Below, in pieces: positions 45,582-54,477 of a stretch of 64,000 nucleotides of DNA (the first letter of the stretch is position 1; every line of letters begins with the position of its first letter). The stretch is from Sutcliffiella rhizosphaerae (lineage in GTDB: Bacteria > Bacillota > Bacilli > Bacillales > Bacillaceae_I): contig NZ_CAKJTJ010000015.1 of the NCBI RefSeq assembly GCF_917563925.1, positions 29,853 to 93,852 on the forward strand. Direction: 5' to 3'. Both the position numbers and the translations under genes were made by a program. The notes beneath the pieces were generated by a model, which had not been told where the DNA came from, made no database searches, and saw only the letters and a list, made by a program, of their open reading frames with translations.

Positions 45582-45656
45582 ATGGCAGATGTTGCAATTA
45601 TCGTTAGTTGCTTTGTTACTTTGGGTATTTTAGTTTATTTATGCATAGCTGATTAA
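45582..45656 (+). CDS. 24-residue membrane microprotein
   Basis: MADVAIIVSCFVTLGILVYLCIAD is one membrane helix with short polar ends. GGAGGT lies eight bases before the ATG and a strong terminator follows four bases after the stop, so this is a complete small transcription unit. It resembles tiny subunits such as CydX/KdpF in size, but no partner oxidase or pump is near. Function unknown. Confidence 0.7.
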   Translation: MADVAIIVSCFVTLGILVYLCIAD

Positions 45657-45700
45657 AATAAAAAACTCGTGTCGTTTACACTACGCGAGTTTTTTATTTT
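45657..45700. terminator. Bidirectional terminator
   Basis: AAAAAACTCGtGT and ACtaCGCGAGTTTTTT pair around a short loop. It serves the microprotein and the convergent ypiP. Confidence 0.85.
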
Positions 45701-45708
45701 GTTCTTTT

Positions 45709-46482
45709 TTAAGTCAATATAAAACCAAAATGAAATTTCGCTGTTTTTCTTTTTTGAACTTGGAAGCCAAATTTTTCAAAACGATCACTTTGCCAATGGT
45801 CTTTCAACACTACTCTGTTTTTTGCAACTCTTTTTGCATGCTCGATCGTTTCAATCGTTAAATCATCATAAACAGCAACATCTCTCAAAGCCGCTATCCC
45901 ATTAGATTCTACTATTCTTGACTCAAACATTGGATCAAAATATATTACATCAAAAGAGTTTTCAGGTAATAAGGGAAGAATAAAGTGATAATTCCCCTTT
46001 GTCACTTTTATTCGGTTCATAGCCTCTGTAAGATAATGATTATCGGTACTCCAATTTTTTAGACCTTTTTCGACTATGTATGCAAAAATTCGGTTTCCTT
46101 CTATTCCAACCACATTCCCATATTCCCCCACTACAAGACTAGCCATGATACTGTCTGAGGCAAGTCCGAGTGTGCAGTCCAGAAGACTCATTCCGCTTTT
46201 TAGATTGGTTACTGTAATAAATGGATCGTGCTCGCCATTTAACCACCTCTTCACACGAAAGCTAGCTGTATTTGGATGAAAAAATAATGGTTCCTGAGAA
46301 TTTCGCTTGTGCCATTCGTATCGATTTTTTCCGATGACAAGTACATCAGATTCATACTCTTCCCACAAATGCTGAATAGATTTTTTCTCTCTTTTTATGT
46401 ATGGACACCCAAGTTCTAACGCAATTAATTCGGCAGTTTTAAACATCCTATTTTCTGTCCTGCCAGCTGTTGTCACAATCAT
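45709..46482 (-). CDS. ypiP: Class I SAM-dependent methyltransferase (YpiP)
   Basis: 257 residues. LLDCTLGLASDSIMASLVVG is motif I (SAM binding), VVGIEGNRIFAYIVE motif II and FDVIYFDPMF the DPPF-like motif IV, which suggests a nucleic-acid base N-methyltransferase. AAAGGAG precedes ATG 46482; an ATG eight codons earlier lacks a site. Target unknown. Single gene between the microprotein and brxA, matching B. subtilis order. Confidence 0.87.
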   Translation of the reverse strand: MIVTTAGRTENRMFKTAELIALELGCPYIKREKKSIQHLWEEYESDVLVIGKNRYEWHKRNSQEPLFFHPNTASFRVKRWLNGEHDPFITVTNLKSGMSLLDCTLGLASDSIMASLVVGEYGNVVGIEGNRIFAYIVEKGLKNWSTDNHYLTEAMNRIKVTKGNYHFILPLLPENSFDVIYFDPMFESRIVESNGIAALRDVAVYDDLTIETIEHAKRVAKNRVVLKDHWQSDRFEKFGFQVQKRKTAKFHFGFILT

Positions 46483-46718
46483 TTTTTCTCCTTTTTTCAA
46501 AAACAACTTAGGGTAATGCTAGAATCTTGTCCAGCCCTAACAGGACTTAGATCTCAAAAAAATACTGTAAAAAAAGTTGTCCGATGTGTAGTTAATACTA
46601 GATATTTTATGTCCTATCGTTTTCAATTTCTCTTTGATACATAAGACCATCTTCGCTTAATACTGTTCTAGCAGTTTATCTGAGAAAAAGACGAAAACTC
46701 TGGCGGAATAGTAACTGT

Positions 46719-46778
46719 AGACTTTAGATCCACAACGAAGGGACTGGGCTCAAGACCGTCCCTTGGAATGGGAAGTCT
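46719..46778. repeat. Nested inverted repeat, possible degenerate dispersed element
   Basis: Outer arms AGACTT (46719-46724) and AAGTCT (46773-46778) enclose AAGGGAC (46738-46744) and GTCCCTT (46758-46764). Short matches to the GC-rich repeat at the right window edge (GTAGACT..., ...GGCTC..., ...GAAGTCTT) appear in the same order. Confidence 0.4.
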
Positions 46779-46826
46779 TTTTGTGAAGATAAAAAGCGTC
46801 GTGTTATAGAGCATTTCTAATTAATA

Positions 46827-46866
46827 GGGACTGCCAAACGAAAGTACTCACTTTCTGGACAGCCCC
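46827..46866 (-). terminator. Hairpin downstream of brxA
   Basis: Minus strand: GGGGCTGTCCAgAAAG pairs with CTTTCgtTTGGCAGTCCC with small bulges. The T-tract is weak, but it is the only hairpin between brxA and ypiP, so it is the likely terminator. Confidence 0.55.
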
Positions 46867-46879
46867 TTCTCACTTTAAT

Positions 46880-47314
46880 TTAACAATGCTGTTGGAAAGC
46901 ATTTTGTAAGTTAGTCATTATATTTTCCATTGAATTCGCTTCAATATCATGTCGGTGGATAAAATGAACGACTTCCTTGCCTTTCATTAATGCCATGGAA
47001 GGGGAAGATGGTGGGATTTCACCGAAAATCTCACGCATTTTTGAAGTAGCTTCTTTATCCTGTCCTGCAAAAACAGTAACAAGATGCTCTGGTGTTTTTT
47101 CCGCTTGTAAAATGGATTGTGTTGCAGCAGGTCGAGCAAGTCCAGCTGCACATCCGCATACAGAATTCACCACTACTAATGTTGATCCATCTACTTTGTT
47201 AAAAAAGTCATCAACCTCATTATCTGTAGTTAGTTCCTGAAAACCTGCTCTTGTCAGTTCATCTCTCATTGGTTTAACAAGTTGTCTCATATATTCTTCG
47301 TAAGCCATGGACAT
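46880..47314 (-). CDS. brxA: Bacilliredoxin BrxA (YphP)
   Basis: 144 residues. The active-site CGC is in VNSVCGCAAGLARPA. Bacilliredoxins remove bacillithiol from S-bacillithiolated proteins after oxidative stress, with BrxC and YpdA. The C-terminus VHFIHRHDIEANSMENIM is typical. AGGAGG lies eight bases before the ATG. Downstream of ypgR with 14 bases between. Confidence 0.94.
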   Translation of the reverse strand: MSMAYEEYMRQLVKPMRDELTRAGFQELTTDNEVDDFFNKVDGSTLVVVNSVCGCAAGLARPAATQSILQAEKTPEHLVTVFAGQDKEATSKMREIFGEIPPSSPSMALMKGKEVVHFIHRHDIEANSMENIMTNLQNAFQQHC

Positions 47315-47328
47315 ATTAATATTCCTCC

Positions 47329-48450
47329 TTAATTGTTACGTTCTGTCATTTGCTTCCACACAGAACCTTTTGCTTCCTCTCCGCCTTCAATACGCTGGAT
47401 AGCCATTTTCACTTGCATACTTACTTCAAATTCCGGATCATCTTCTGCTACATGTAATGCTGGTAATGCTGTATCATTACCCACTTCATATAAAAACATG
47501 GCAGCTCTCCAACGAACAAGCTTATTTTTATCTTGTAATGCTTCTATCATATCCGGCATTGCAGCAATATCACCCAGGTCTGACATACAATCTCCTGCTG
47601 TTCTTCTTACAGTCACGGATTTATCTTTTAGTGCCTTTGAAAGATATGGAAGTATGTCAGAATCCTCCAACATTCCGAAATATACTGTAGCAAGTCTGCG
47701 TATGGATGCTTTTTCATCTTCAAGTGCTTTTGCCAGTACTGGAATGTCTTCATCCTTAGGATCCATTTGATCAAGTGCGGCGAATCGTTTTGCCCAATCA
47801 GATTGATCTAGCATTTCTAAAGTAACTTTAAATCGTTGCTTTTGTTTTATTGTATTCGCCTTTTCATTTTTATTCTCTTGATTGATCATTTTTTGTAGTC
47901 GTTCTTTGGTGAAGGTAGCGGAAAGTTCCTCGACAATTTCATTTCCTACTGCTTCCAAATCTCCGTATCTGATACCATGCTCTTTCCATTCCCGTTCAAG
48001 TACTACGTTATCCTGATTTTGCTGAGCTTTTAATACCGTGTCCATAAAGAGTTGCGGAAGACCAACACGTTTTTCTTGCTCGCCATCTGATAATTTCACT
48101 TGCATAGGTATACCCTGAAACATCTGTACATATACTTTTACTTCCCCAAAGCTGTCAGATACTGCTTTGGAATGTTTTTCTTGCTCCTCTTCCGATTCTC
48201 CGAAAGCAGTTCTAACCTCTGATAGAATTCCCTTCCAATTGTATCGTGCATTCCTTTCTACTGCTAGGAAATCAGCTACATGGTATACTCCTTTTACCCC
48301 TTCAATCTCGAGGATATCCTGAATAACCTTTGGTGCTTGGCTACTATTTTCTTGCGAGTAATTATTTCTAGCTCCTGCACGAAGTTCTTCACTTAGGATT
48401 ACTTTCATTGTATTTGGACTGGGAGTTGGCTCAATTGATAGTATTTTCAA
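47329..48450 (-). CDS. ypgR: Nfu N-terminal-like and HEAT-repeat protein (YpgR)
   Basis: 373 residues. The N-terminal 90 are a scaffold Nfu/NifU N-type domain (SIEPTPSPNTMKVIL, GVKGVYHVADFLAVERN) without the cysteine pair of the Nfu C-domain; then a linker, and from about 210 HEAT-like repeats (WAKRFAALDQMD, IRRLATVYFGMLED, VRRTAGDCMSDLGD, VRWRAAMFLYEVGN). Annotated as a virulence-factor family; likely a protein-interaction scaffold. TTG start behind AAGGAG at nine bases. In operon with ypgQ, the ABC-F gene and brxA. Confidence 0.85.
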   Translation of the reverse strand: MKILSIEPTPSPNTMKVILSEELRAGARNNYSQENSSQAPKVIQDILEIEGVKGVYHVADFLAVERNARYNWKGILSEVRTAFGESEEEQEKHSKAVSDSFGEVKVYVQMFQGIPMQVKLSDGEQEKRVGLPQLFMDTVLKAQQNQDNVVLEREWKEHGIRYGDLEAVGNEIVEELSATFTKERLQKMINQENKNEKANTIKQKQRFKVTLEMLDQSDWAKRFAALDQMDPKDEDIPVLAKALEDEKASIRRLATVYFGMLEDSDILPYLSKALKDKSVTVRRTAGDCMSDLGDIAAMPDMIEALQDKNKLVRWRAAMFLYEVGNDTALPALHVAEDDPEFEVSMQVKMAIQRIEGGEEAKGSVWKQMTERNN

Positions 48451-48493
48451 CTTAAATCACTCCTTTATATTTACTGCCATAATTCTATAGATT

Positions 48494-50404
48494 TTATGAT
48501 TTTGAGGCAGCATTGATTTGTTCTACTTTTTCAGAAAGCTCTTCCCACCGCTCCATTAATTGTTCAAGTTTATCTGACGTGGCTTTTTGTTTTTCGAGCC
48601 ATTTACTTACCTTCTCGTAATCGCTCCCTGATTTGGAGATTTCCTCATCTATTTTTGACAATTCATCTTCAACAGACATGATTTGTTCTTCTATCGATTC
48701 CCAATCTTTTTGTTCCTGATAGGATAGCTTAAATGGTTTGCTTTTTTGCGGACGGAACTGATTTGTTTGTATACTTTGTTCAGCTATTTTTTCTTCTTTT
48801 CTTTTTTGTAGTTGCATCTCCACATAATCATTATATTCGCCAGATATCCTCTGCAATTGACCAGATCCATCTAGTATTAAAAGCTCATCTACTACTTTAT
48901 CCAAAAAGTATCGATCATGGGATACTGTGATGACAACCCCTGGGAATTCTTCCAAATAATCTTCCAGTATCGTTAGAGTTTCTGTGTCTAAATCATTGGT
49001 AGGCTCATCGAGTAATAAAACATTTGGTTGAGACATTAAAATTCTCAAAAGATATAGCCTCTTTTTTTCTCCACCAGATAATTTTCCTATCAAAGAACCG
49101 TGGGAATGTGGTGGAAACAAAAAACGTTCAAGAAGTTGGGAGGCACTGATAAAGCTACCGTCTTCCCCTTTTATTACTTCAGCTTCTTCTTTAATGTATT
49201 CTATTAACCTTTGATTCGGGTTCATTTCCTGCTGTTCTTGGGTGTAATAACCTGTTTTAACTGTAATTCCCGTATCTACTTCCCCAGAATCAGGAACAAC
49301 TTTTCCTGTTAGAAGATTAAGAAGTGTCGTTTTACCTACACCATTTGGTCCAACAATTCCTATTCTATCTTTTTGCTTTAATAACAAATTAATATCTTTA
49401 AATATTGCTTTTTCTCCAAACCCAATGCTTACTTGTATTAACTCCATTACTTTCTTTCCAAGTCTTGTTGAACCCGTTATAAGCTCAAGATCATTAGCTG
49501 AACTCGCATTTGCCACTTTCTTCTCTAAATCTTCAAAACGTTTGATTCTAGCCTTCTGTTTAGTTGTTCTTGCTTTTGCCCCTTTTCGCATCCATTCCAA
49601 TTCCTGCCGAAAAAGCCCTTTTTGTTTGGCTTCTGACTTTTGCAGTTCTTCTTCTCTTATAGCTTTTGCTTCTAAATAATCCCCGTAATTCCCTTGGTAA
49701 GAATGGATTTTCCCTTGATATAACTCAAAAATACGGTTTGTAACTTTATCCAAAAAATATCTGTCATGTGTAACAAGTAAAACGGCACCATTATATTTAC
49801 TTAAGTAATCCTCTAACCATTCGATCGCTTCAAAGTCAAGGTGGTTAGTTGGCTCATCCAAGATTAATAAATCTGATGCTTCTACTAAAGTTTGAGCGAG
49901 TGCTACTCTTTTTTTCTGGCCACCTGAAAGATGTTTAACTTTTTGATTAACATCAAAAACACCTAGTTTATTTAAGATTGCTTTTGCATGCGCACTAGCA
50001 TCCCAGGCTTGAAGTCTGTCCATTTGCTCTTGGTATTCTGCAAATCTAACTTGTATTATTTCGTCTATAGGATTCTTCTCTATGTTTTGTAGGCATGCTT
50101 CATATCCCTTAATTGCCCTGTTGACCTCAGATTCTTTACTGAAAATCTGCTCTAAAATATTTGATTCTTCTGCTAATAAGGGCTGTTGTGATAAGTATCC
50201 AATTGTATAGTCATTTGACGATGTAATTGTTCCTGTATCAGAAACTTCTATGCCTGCAATAATCTTCAGCAAAGTAGATTTTCCTGTGCCATTAACACCA
50301 ATTAATCCAACTCTTTCTTTTTCTTGAATACTAAAAGAAGTATGATCCAGAAGGACTTTTTCCACATATGTTTTTGAAAGATTTTCCCCGATTAACATTT
50401 TCAT
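48494..50404 (-). CDS. ABC-F family ATPase
   Basis: About 636 residues: two ABC domains with Walker A GVNGTGKST and GPNGVGKTT, signatures LSGGQKKRVALAQ and LSGGEKKRLYLLR, and Walker B LLILDEPTNHLDFEA and VLLLDEPTNDLDTE. The long interdomain linker (about 230-320) and C-terminal coiled coil are like Uup/YfmR. No membrane part; ABC-F proteins act on ribosomes or on DNA structures. Start is uncertain (ATG 50419, 50404 or 50398); the one adopted overlaps the ypgQ stop least. Inserted between ypgQ and ypgR relative to B. subtilis. Confidence 0.88.
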   Translation of the reverse strand: MKMLIGENLSKTYVEKVLLDHTSFSIQEKERVGLIGVNGTGKSTLLKIIAGIEVSDTGTITSSNDYTIGYLSQQPLLAEESNILEQIFSKESEVNRAIKGYEACLQNIEKNPIDEIIQVRFAEYQEQMDRLQAWDASAHAKAILNKLGVFDVNQKVKHLSGGQKKRVALAQTLVEASDLLILDEPTNHLDFEAIEWLEDYLSKYNGAVLLVTHDRYFLDKVTNRIFELYQGKIHSYQGNYGDYLEAKAIREEELQKSEAKQKGLFRQELEWMRKGAKARTTKQKARIKRFEDLEKKVANASSANDLELITGSTRLGKKVMELIQVSIGFGEKAIFKDINLLLKQKDRIGIVGPNGVGKTTLLNLLTGKVVPDSGEVDTGITVKTGYYTQEQQEMNPNQRLIEYIKEEAEVIKGEDGSFISASQLLERFLFPPHSHGSLIGKLSGGEKKRLYLLRILMSQPNVLLLDEPTNDLDTETLTILEDYLEEFPGVVITVSHDRYFLDKVVDELLILDGSGQLQRISGEYNDYVEMQLQKRKEEKIAEQSIQTNQFRPQKSKPFKLSYQEQKDWESIEEQIMSVEDELSKIDEEISKSGSDYEKVSKWLEKQKATSDKLEQLMERWEELSEKVEQINAASKS

Positions 50405-50408
50405 TTTA

Positions 50409-51038
50409 CTAAATCTCATTCCATTCTTTCATAAATTGATGAACAAACTGTTCCATAAAAGCATGTCTTTGGGCTGCAATCTTCTTAGCCGTTTCCGTTT
50501 GAAGCGCGTTTTTCAAAAGAAAAAGCTTTTCATGGAAATGATTAATCGCTGTCGACTTTTGTTCACGGTACTGTTTAAAACTCATGGAAGTCCTCACTTC
50601 TATTTCAGGATCATACATTGACTGACCTTTAGCTCCCGAGTACATAAAAGTACGTGCAGTCCCAATGGCACCAATGGCATCTAAACGATCTGCATCCTGA
50701 ACAATTTTTCCTTCCAAGGAGTCCAACACTATTCCATTTCCGCCTTTATATCCGATATTCTCAATGCTGAACAATATTTCATCTATGTGCAACTTTGTAA
50801 GAGGGAGCTCAGATAGTAACGACTTAATCTCTTCTTTTGCATTCGGGAGATTATCTATTAATTTATCGTCCAACACTTCATGCAATAATGCAATGATCTC
50901 AACCATTAATAAATTTGCTCCTTCTTTTTTTCCTATATATAATGCAAGCCGCTTTACCCGTTCAATATGGAATAAATCATGACCTGTAGTGTCATTCTCG
51001 AAAATAGCTTCTATGTAATTTTCTAATTTTTGTATCAT
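50409..51038 (-). CDS. ypgQ: HD-domain phosphohydrolase (YpgQ)
   Basis: About 209 residues. TGHDLFHIERVKRLALYI carries the first His and VQDADRLDAIGAIGTARTF the last Asp. The central HD pair reads LLHEVLDDKL, that is His-Glu in place of His-Asp. YpgQ of B. subtilis has Mn-dependent pyrophosphohydrolase activity. ATG 51038 gives the family length and has GGGGAT about nine bases upstream; a TTG 14 codons earlier was rejected. Start of a leftward operon. Confidence 0.85.
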   Translation of the reverse strand: MIQKLENYIEAIFENDTTGHDLFHIERVKRLALYIGKKEGANLLMVEIIALLHEVLDDKLIDNLPNAKEEIKSLLSELPLTKLHIDEILFSIENIGYKGGNGIVLDSLEGKIVQDADRLDAIGAIGTARTFMYSGAKGQSMYDPEIEVRTSMSFKQYREQKSTAINHFHEKLFLLKNALQTETAKKIAAQRHAFMEQFVHQFMKEWNEI

Positions 51039-51251
51039 CCTTGCATAATCCCCTTTACAAAACTCTTCAAATGCTATCAAATCCTGTTATAAATATAGTA
51101 ACATGTGCTGCCAAATAACTATAACATTATGCAATAGCTATCGCCAGTTGTGAACCCACTTACCCAATTTACATAAAATAAAGAAATAGTTAAAGGCCGA
51201 TGCCAAACGGATATGTTCCGTCAACAACAGCCTATCAAAGGAGGTAAACAC

Positions 51252-51503
51252 ATGTATCTTCCACGTCCATTCAACAGACCTCAAATTGGAACTGCATGGC
51301 ACGGAACACATATTATTATTATTCGATGCAATTTTCAGGATAATTCCGTCATTTCGATATTTAAGAGTCCGCATGCACCGCTAGAACCAATTTCTACGGA
51401 ATGTACAGAGACTTTATCTAGATTCTTAAGCATTGGTTACACACTAATTGGAGCAATTCCTTTAAATGCAAAAGAAATTCAATACGTACTGCAATATCGA
51501 TAA
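51252..51503 (+). CDS. Small hypothetical protein
   Basis: 83 residues, MYLPRPFNRPQIGTAWHGTHIIIIRCNF, then a polar part and IGYTLIGAIPLNAKEIQYVLQ. AAAGGAGGTAAACAC precedes the ATG at 51252, an excellent ribosome site. Secondary structure looks alpha/beta. No family recognised. It is convergent with degV, with only three bases between stops. Confidence 0.7.
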   Translation: MYLPRPFNRPQIGTAWHGTHIIIIRCNFQDNSVISIFKSPHAPLEPISTECTETLSRFLSIGYTLIGAIPLNAKEIQYVLQYR

Positions 51504-51506
51504 TAG

Positions 51507-52349
51507 TTATTCATTATACCACGCAATCCCGATTGTATTTACACCTGCATGCACCGCTATTGCAGTCGATAACGGATATGGATTTATAGGTATATTCGAA
51601 TATATTCCCTTAAGGGTTTCTACTAGTGCTTTTGCTTCATCATGATTGGTGCCATGGAGTACAAATAGCTCTTTGAGCGGAGATTTTGAGTTAGATACTT
51701 CTACAAAGTCTAAAATTTTTGACAGCGCTTTCTTTTGTGTGCGCACTTTCTCCACTACCTCGAGTTTCCCATCTTCTATTTTAATAATTGGCTTAATCTG
51801 CAATAAACTGCCAAGTAATTTTTGTACACCAGACATACGTCCACTTCGATGCAGCTGTTCAAGACTACCAATTAAAACATATAGTTCGCAATTGTTAGAG
51901 AGGTTTTCCAGATATTCGATAATTTCAGCAGAATGTTTCCCCTCTTCCTGTGACCGGATCCCCTTTTTCACCATTGCAGATAATGGAAAAGATATAACTT
52001 TTGAATCAATCGTATGTACTGGGATATCTACTAATTCACTTGCTTGTTTACTTGATGAAACCGTGCCACTTAAATGGCTAGATAAATGTACTGATATAAT
52101 ACGGTCATACTTTTCTGCTAATTGATTATACAATTCTACAAAGGCTCCAACAGAAGGTTGACTAGTTTTGGGAGGCGTCGAACTATTTTCCATTTTGGTA
52201 TAAAAATCTTCAAGAGATAATGTTACTCCATCTAGGAATTCTTCCCCTTCAAAGTAAACTACCATTGGAATGCTGTATACATCCTGATGTTCTTTTAACA
52301 TATCATCCAAATAAGCGGTACTGTCAGTTACCCATGCAATTCTTTCCAT
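51507..52349 (-). CDS. DegV-family fatty-acid-binding protein, second copy
   Basis: 280 residues. IAWVTDSTAYLDD, KTSQPSVGAFVELYNQL and HLSSHLSGTVSSSKQAS, and AIAVHAGVNTIGIAWY at the end are DegV motifs. The protein differs considerably from that at 38747, so ligands (saturated versus unsaturated fatty acids) may differ; this is inference from FakB1/FakB2. GGGGGA precedes ATG 52349, 25 bases after the amidohydrolase stop, implying one transcript. Confidence 0.9.
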   Translation of the reverse strand: MERIAWVTDSTAYLDDMLKEHQDVYSIPMVVYFEGEEFLDGVTLSLEDFYTKMENSSTPPKTSQPSVGAFVELYNQLAEKYDRIISVHLSSHLSGTVSSSKQASELVDIPVHTIDSKVISFPLSAMVKKGIRSQEEGKHSAEIIEYLENLSNNCELYVLIGSLEQLHRSGRMSGVQKLLGSLLQIKPIIKIEDGKLEVVEKVRTQKKALSKILDFVEVSNSKSPLKELFVLHGTNHDEAKALVETLKGIYSNIPINPYPLSTAIAVHAGVNTIGIAWYNE

Positions 52350-52374
52350 AAAAATCCCCCGTTTCTTTCTATTT

Positions 52375-53235
52375 CTAGTTTGAATCCAATAATCCTCGCA
52401 CTTTTGGAAAAACATTTAATGCTGTGTCATGGAAAACAGCTTGATGAAACTCTATCGGAATAATGCCTTTTATAAAATTGATGTATGTTCCAGTGGTAAC
52501 AAGTGGCCAATCGGTACCAAACATTAATTTTTCATAGTGGTCACAGTAATCTAATGCATGTAGAAGATGATTAAGAAATCTTGTTTTACGGTGCCTATCA
52601 AACTCTGCTTCTGTACCAACTATTAACCCTGAAAGATCTGCATACATGTTTTTGTTTTTGTAAACCACTTCTGCACCATCCAACACCCATGGATCACCAA
52701 AATGAGCCATCACAAATGTGACATCACGATTTTTCACTGCCACTTCATCTAATGTAAGTGGATGCGAATATTTTAATAGCCCATTATCAGAATATGTATC
52801 ACCGGAATGGAAAACAACCGGAATTTGATACTTAGCTGCTAGTTTGTATACTGAATCATAAATTTCATCGTACGCATAAAATGGATAGTAACCTAGATAT
52901 ATTTTGATTCCTACTGCCCTTCTTTTCTGTATTTCTTGCTCAAGCTCGATAAGATGTCTATTATCCATTTTATACGGGTTAATACCAGGACAATAACCCA
53001 TGTTTGGAGGGGTTTTTTTTGATAGGTCCAGCATCATCGGTGTCTCGCTTTTAGCGTCAGGGAAGGCTTTTGAGGTTGTTTCTGTTACCCCCATTGCCAC
53101 TGCACCAATTACACTATTCTCCTCCCACTCTTTTAAAAGACCTTCATATGTATAGGAAACCATTGAAAGCTTATCAGCTGTATCCTGAAAGCTTTTTATT
53201 TTCGAAAAATGCACATGTGCATCAATAACTTTCAA
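52375..53235 (-). CDS. Metal-dependent amidohydrolase (Amidohydro_2 family)
   Basis: 286 residues. VIDAHVHFSKIKSF is the HxH metal motif; further His residues in VVFHSGDTY and FVMAHFGDP, and Asp in MFGTDWPLV complete a TIM-barrel metal site. This family includes decarboxylases (ACMSD-like) and hydrolases; the substrate is unknown. First gene of a two-gene unit with degV. The start ATG at 53235 has AAGGAGTAACG upstream. Confidence 0.87.
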   Translation of the reverse strand: MKVIDAHVHFSKIKSFQDTADKLSMVSYTYEGLLKEWEENSVIGAVAMGVTETTSKAFPDAKSETPMMLDLSKKTPPNMGYCPGINPYKMDNRHLIELEQEIQKRRAVGIKIYLGYYPFYAYDEIYDSVYKLAAKYQIPVVFHSGDTYSDNGLLKYSHPLTLDEVAVKNRDVTFVMAHFGDPWVLDGAEVVYKNKNMYADLSGLIVGTEAEFDRHRKTRFLNHLLHALDYCDHYEKLMFGTDWPLVTTGTYINFIKGIIPIEFHQAVFHDTALNVFPKVRGLLDSN

Positions 53236-53287
53236 CTACGTTACTCCTTTCTTCCAATAGTGATAATACTATTTATTCGATAATAAT

Positions 53288-53331
53288 TTCAAAAACCCTT
53301 CTCGTAAATGAAAGAAAAGGGTTTTCTTTTA
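53288..53331 (-). terminator. Terminator of bsaA
   Basis: Minus strand: AAAACCCTT and AAGGGTTTTT form the stem, loop about 20 bases, ending in TTTTTG. Confidence 0.8.
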
Positions 53332-53389
53332 TATTAGTATTTGCAATAGATTATCATCCAATATTTACCTGTTTTTCTTTTGATAATTA

Positions 53390-53866
53390 TTATAGTAATT
53401 TTTCAATATCATTTTTGATATTAGCAGGTGTTGTCGCAGATGCAAATCTTTCGACGACTTCACCATTTCTGTCCACTAAAAACTTTGTAAAATTCCACTT
53501 TACCGCTTTTGACCCTAAAAGGCCGGTTGCATTTTCCTTTAAATATGCAAATAGTGGGTGTGTTTCGTCACCATTAACGTCTATCTTCGAAAACATAGGG
53601 AAAGAAACGCCATAATTTAATTGGCAAAAATCATTAATATCATTCTCATCACCAGGTTCCTGGCTTCCAAATTGATTACAAGGGAAACCAAGCACAACAA
53701 ATTTCCTATCTTCATACTCTTTATACAATTCTTCTAATCCTTCAAATTGGGGGGTAAATCCACATTTGCTTGCAGTATTTACAATAAGCATTACATATCC
53801 CCTATAGTCTGAAAGGGAAACTTCTTTTCCTCTTATATTTGTAGCTTTATAGTCATAAACGGACAT
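53390..53866 (-). CDS. bsaA: Glutathione peroxidase-family thiol peroxidase (BsaA)
   Basis: 158 residues. The peroxidatic Cys is in VNTASKCGFTPQFEGLE; Gln in FPCNQFGSQEPG and Trp in KWNFTKFLVDRNG complete the triad. In bacilli this cysteine-type enzyme likely uses thioredoxin or bacillithiol. AGAGGTG lies nine bases before ATG 53866; a longer frame upstream has no site. Position next to ypgQ/ypgR agrees with B. subtilis, apart from the inserted amidohydrolase-degV pair. Confidence 0.92.
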   Translation of the reverse strand: MSVYDYKATNIRGKEVSLSDYRGYVMLIVNTASKCGFTPQFEGLEELYKEYEDRKFVVLGFPCNQFGSQEPGDENDINDFCQLNYGVSFPMFSKIDVNGDETHPLFAYLKENATGLLGSKAVKWNFTKFLVDRNGEVVERFASATTPANIKNDIEKLL

Positions 53867-53988
53867 TACTATACACCTCTTTCTATTTTCAAAAAGTTTT
53901 GCTATTTGCACGTAACATGTTGTTTTAACATTCACCATTCACTTTAACTAATTGTAGGAAAAAGGCAAAAAGTTAATGAAAACAGCTT

Positions 53989-54477
53989 TTACAAGCAAGT
54001 AACCAGTACATTTACCATCTCTCGTAAGTCGTCGATGTTCTCTTCATAAATTAGGCGATCAAAGACAATCTCTGCTGTTACAAAGTCCTGGTCATCACCA
54101 CTAAAAGTATTTACTACCTTCATTATGATTTGCCTGTGAGGCCAAACATGTTGTAACTTACTTTGCCATTGCTCGACTTCCACTATCAAAGTAGTATGAT
54201 TTTGGAGAGGCTTTGTAAATTTTATTTGTGCGATACATCCCGGAGAATTAATTTTGTGTAGAAGTTCTCCAGAAATGTTTTCAATATCTGAGCTTAATTG
54301 AATATGTCCAAAGATATTTTTATCCTTTGTAAGTTCCATCTTGAAGGACCTAGACATATTTGCGAGATCAACAATGTCGCTTCGACCCACTACTTTGATC
54401 ATACCTAGAAGATCTAGTTCATAAATGTCACCTTCCATTACCACTTTCAGGTTATCAAAAACAGATGGATCAAACAT
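53989..54477 (-). CDS. Hypothetical protein coupled to fhs
   Basis: 162 residues, start FDPSVFDNLKVVMEGDIYELDL, mostly beta strands with a short helical end (IDDLREMVNVLVTC). The ATG overlaps the fhs stop by one base (TAATG), so it is translated with fhs. I do not recognise the family; no membrane helix or signal. Function may relate to one-carbon metabolism by context alone. Confidence 0.7.
   Translation of the reverse strand: MFDPSVFDNLKVVMEGDIYELDLLGMIKVVGRSDIVDLANMSRSFKMELTKDKNIFGHIQLSSDIENISGELLHKINSPGCIAQIKFTKPLQNHTTLIVEVEQWQSKLQHVWPHRQIIMKVVNTFSGDDQDFVTAEIVFDRLIYEENIDDLREMVNVLVTCL

Larger units (their letters stand above)
46483..46879. other. Structured intergenic region, 397 bp
   Basis: Holds the ypiP upstream region, nested inverted repeats at 46719-46778 and a long hairpin at 46827-46866. 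No open frame with a ribosome site was found. The central part looks like a degenerate copy of a dispersed Bacillus repeat. Confidence 0.6.
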
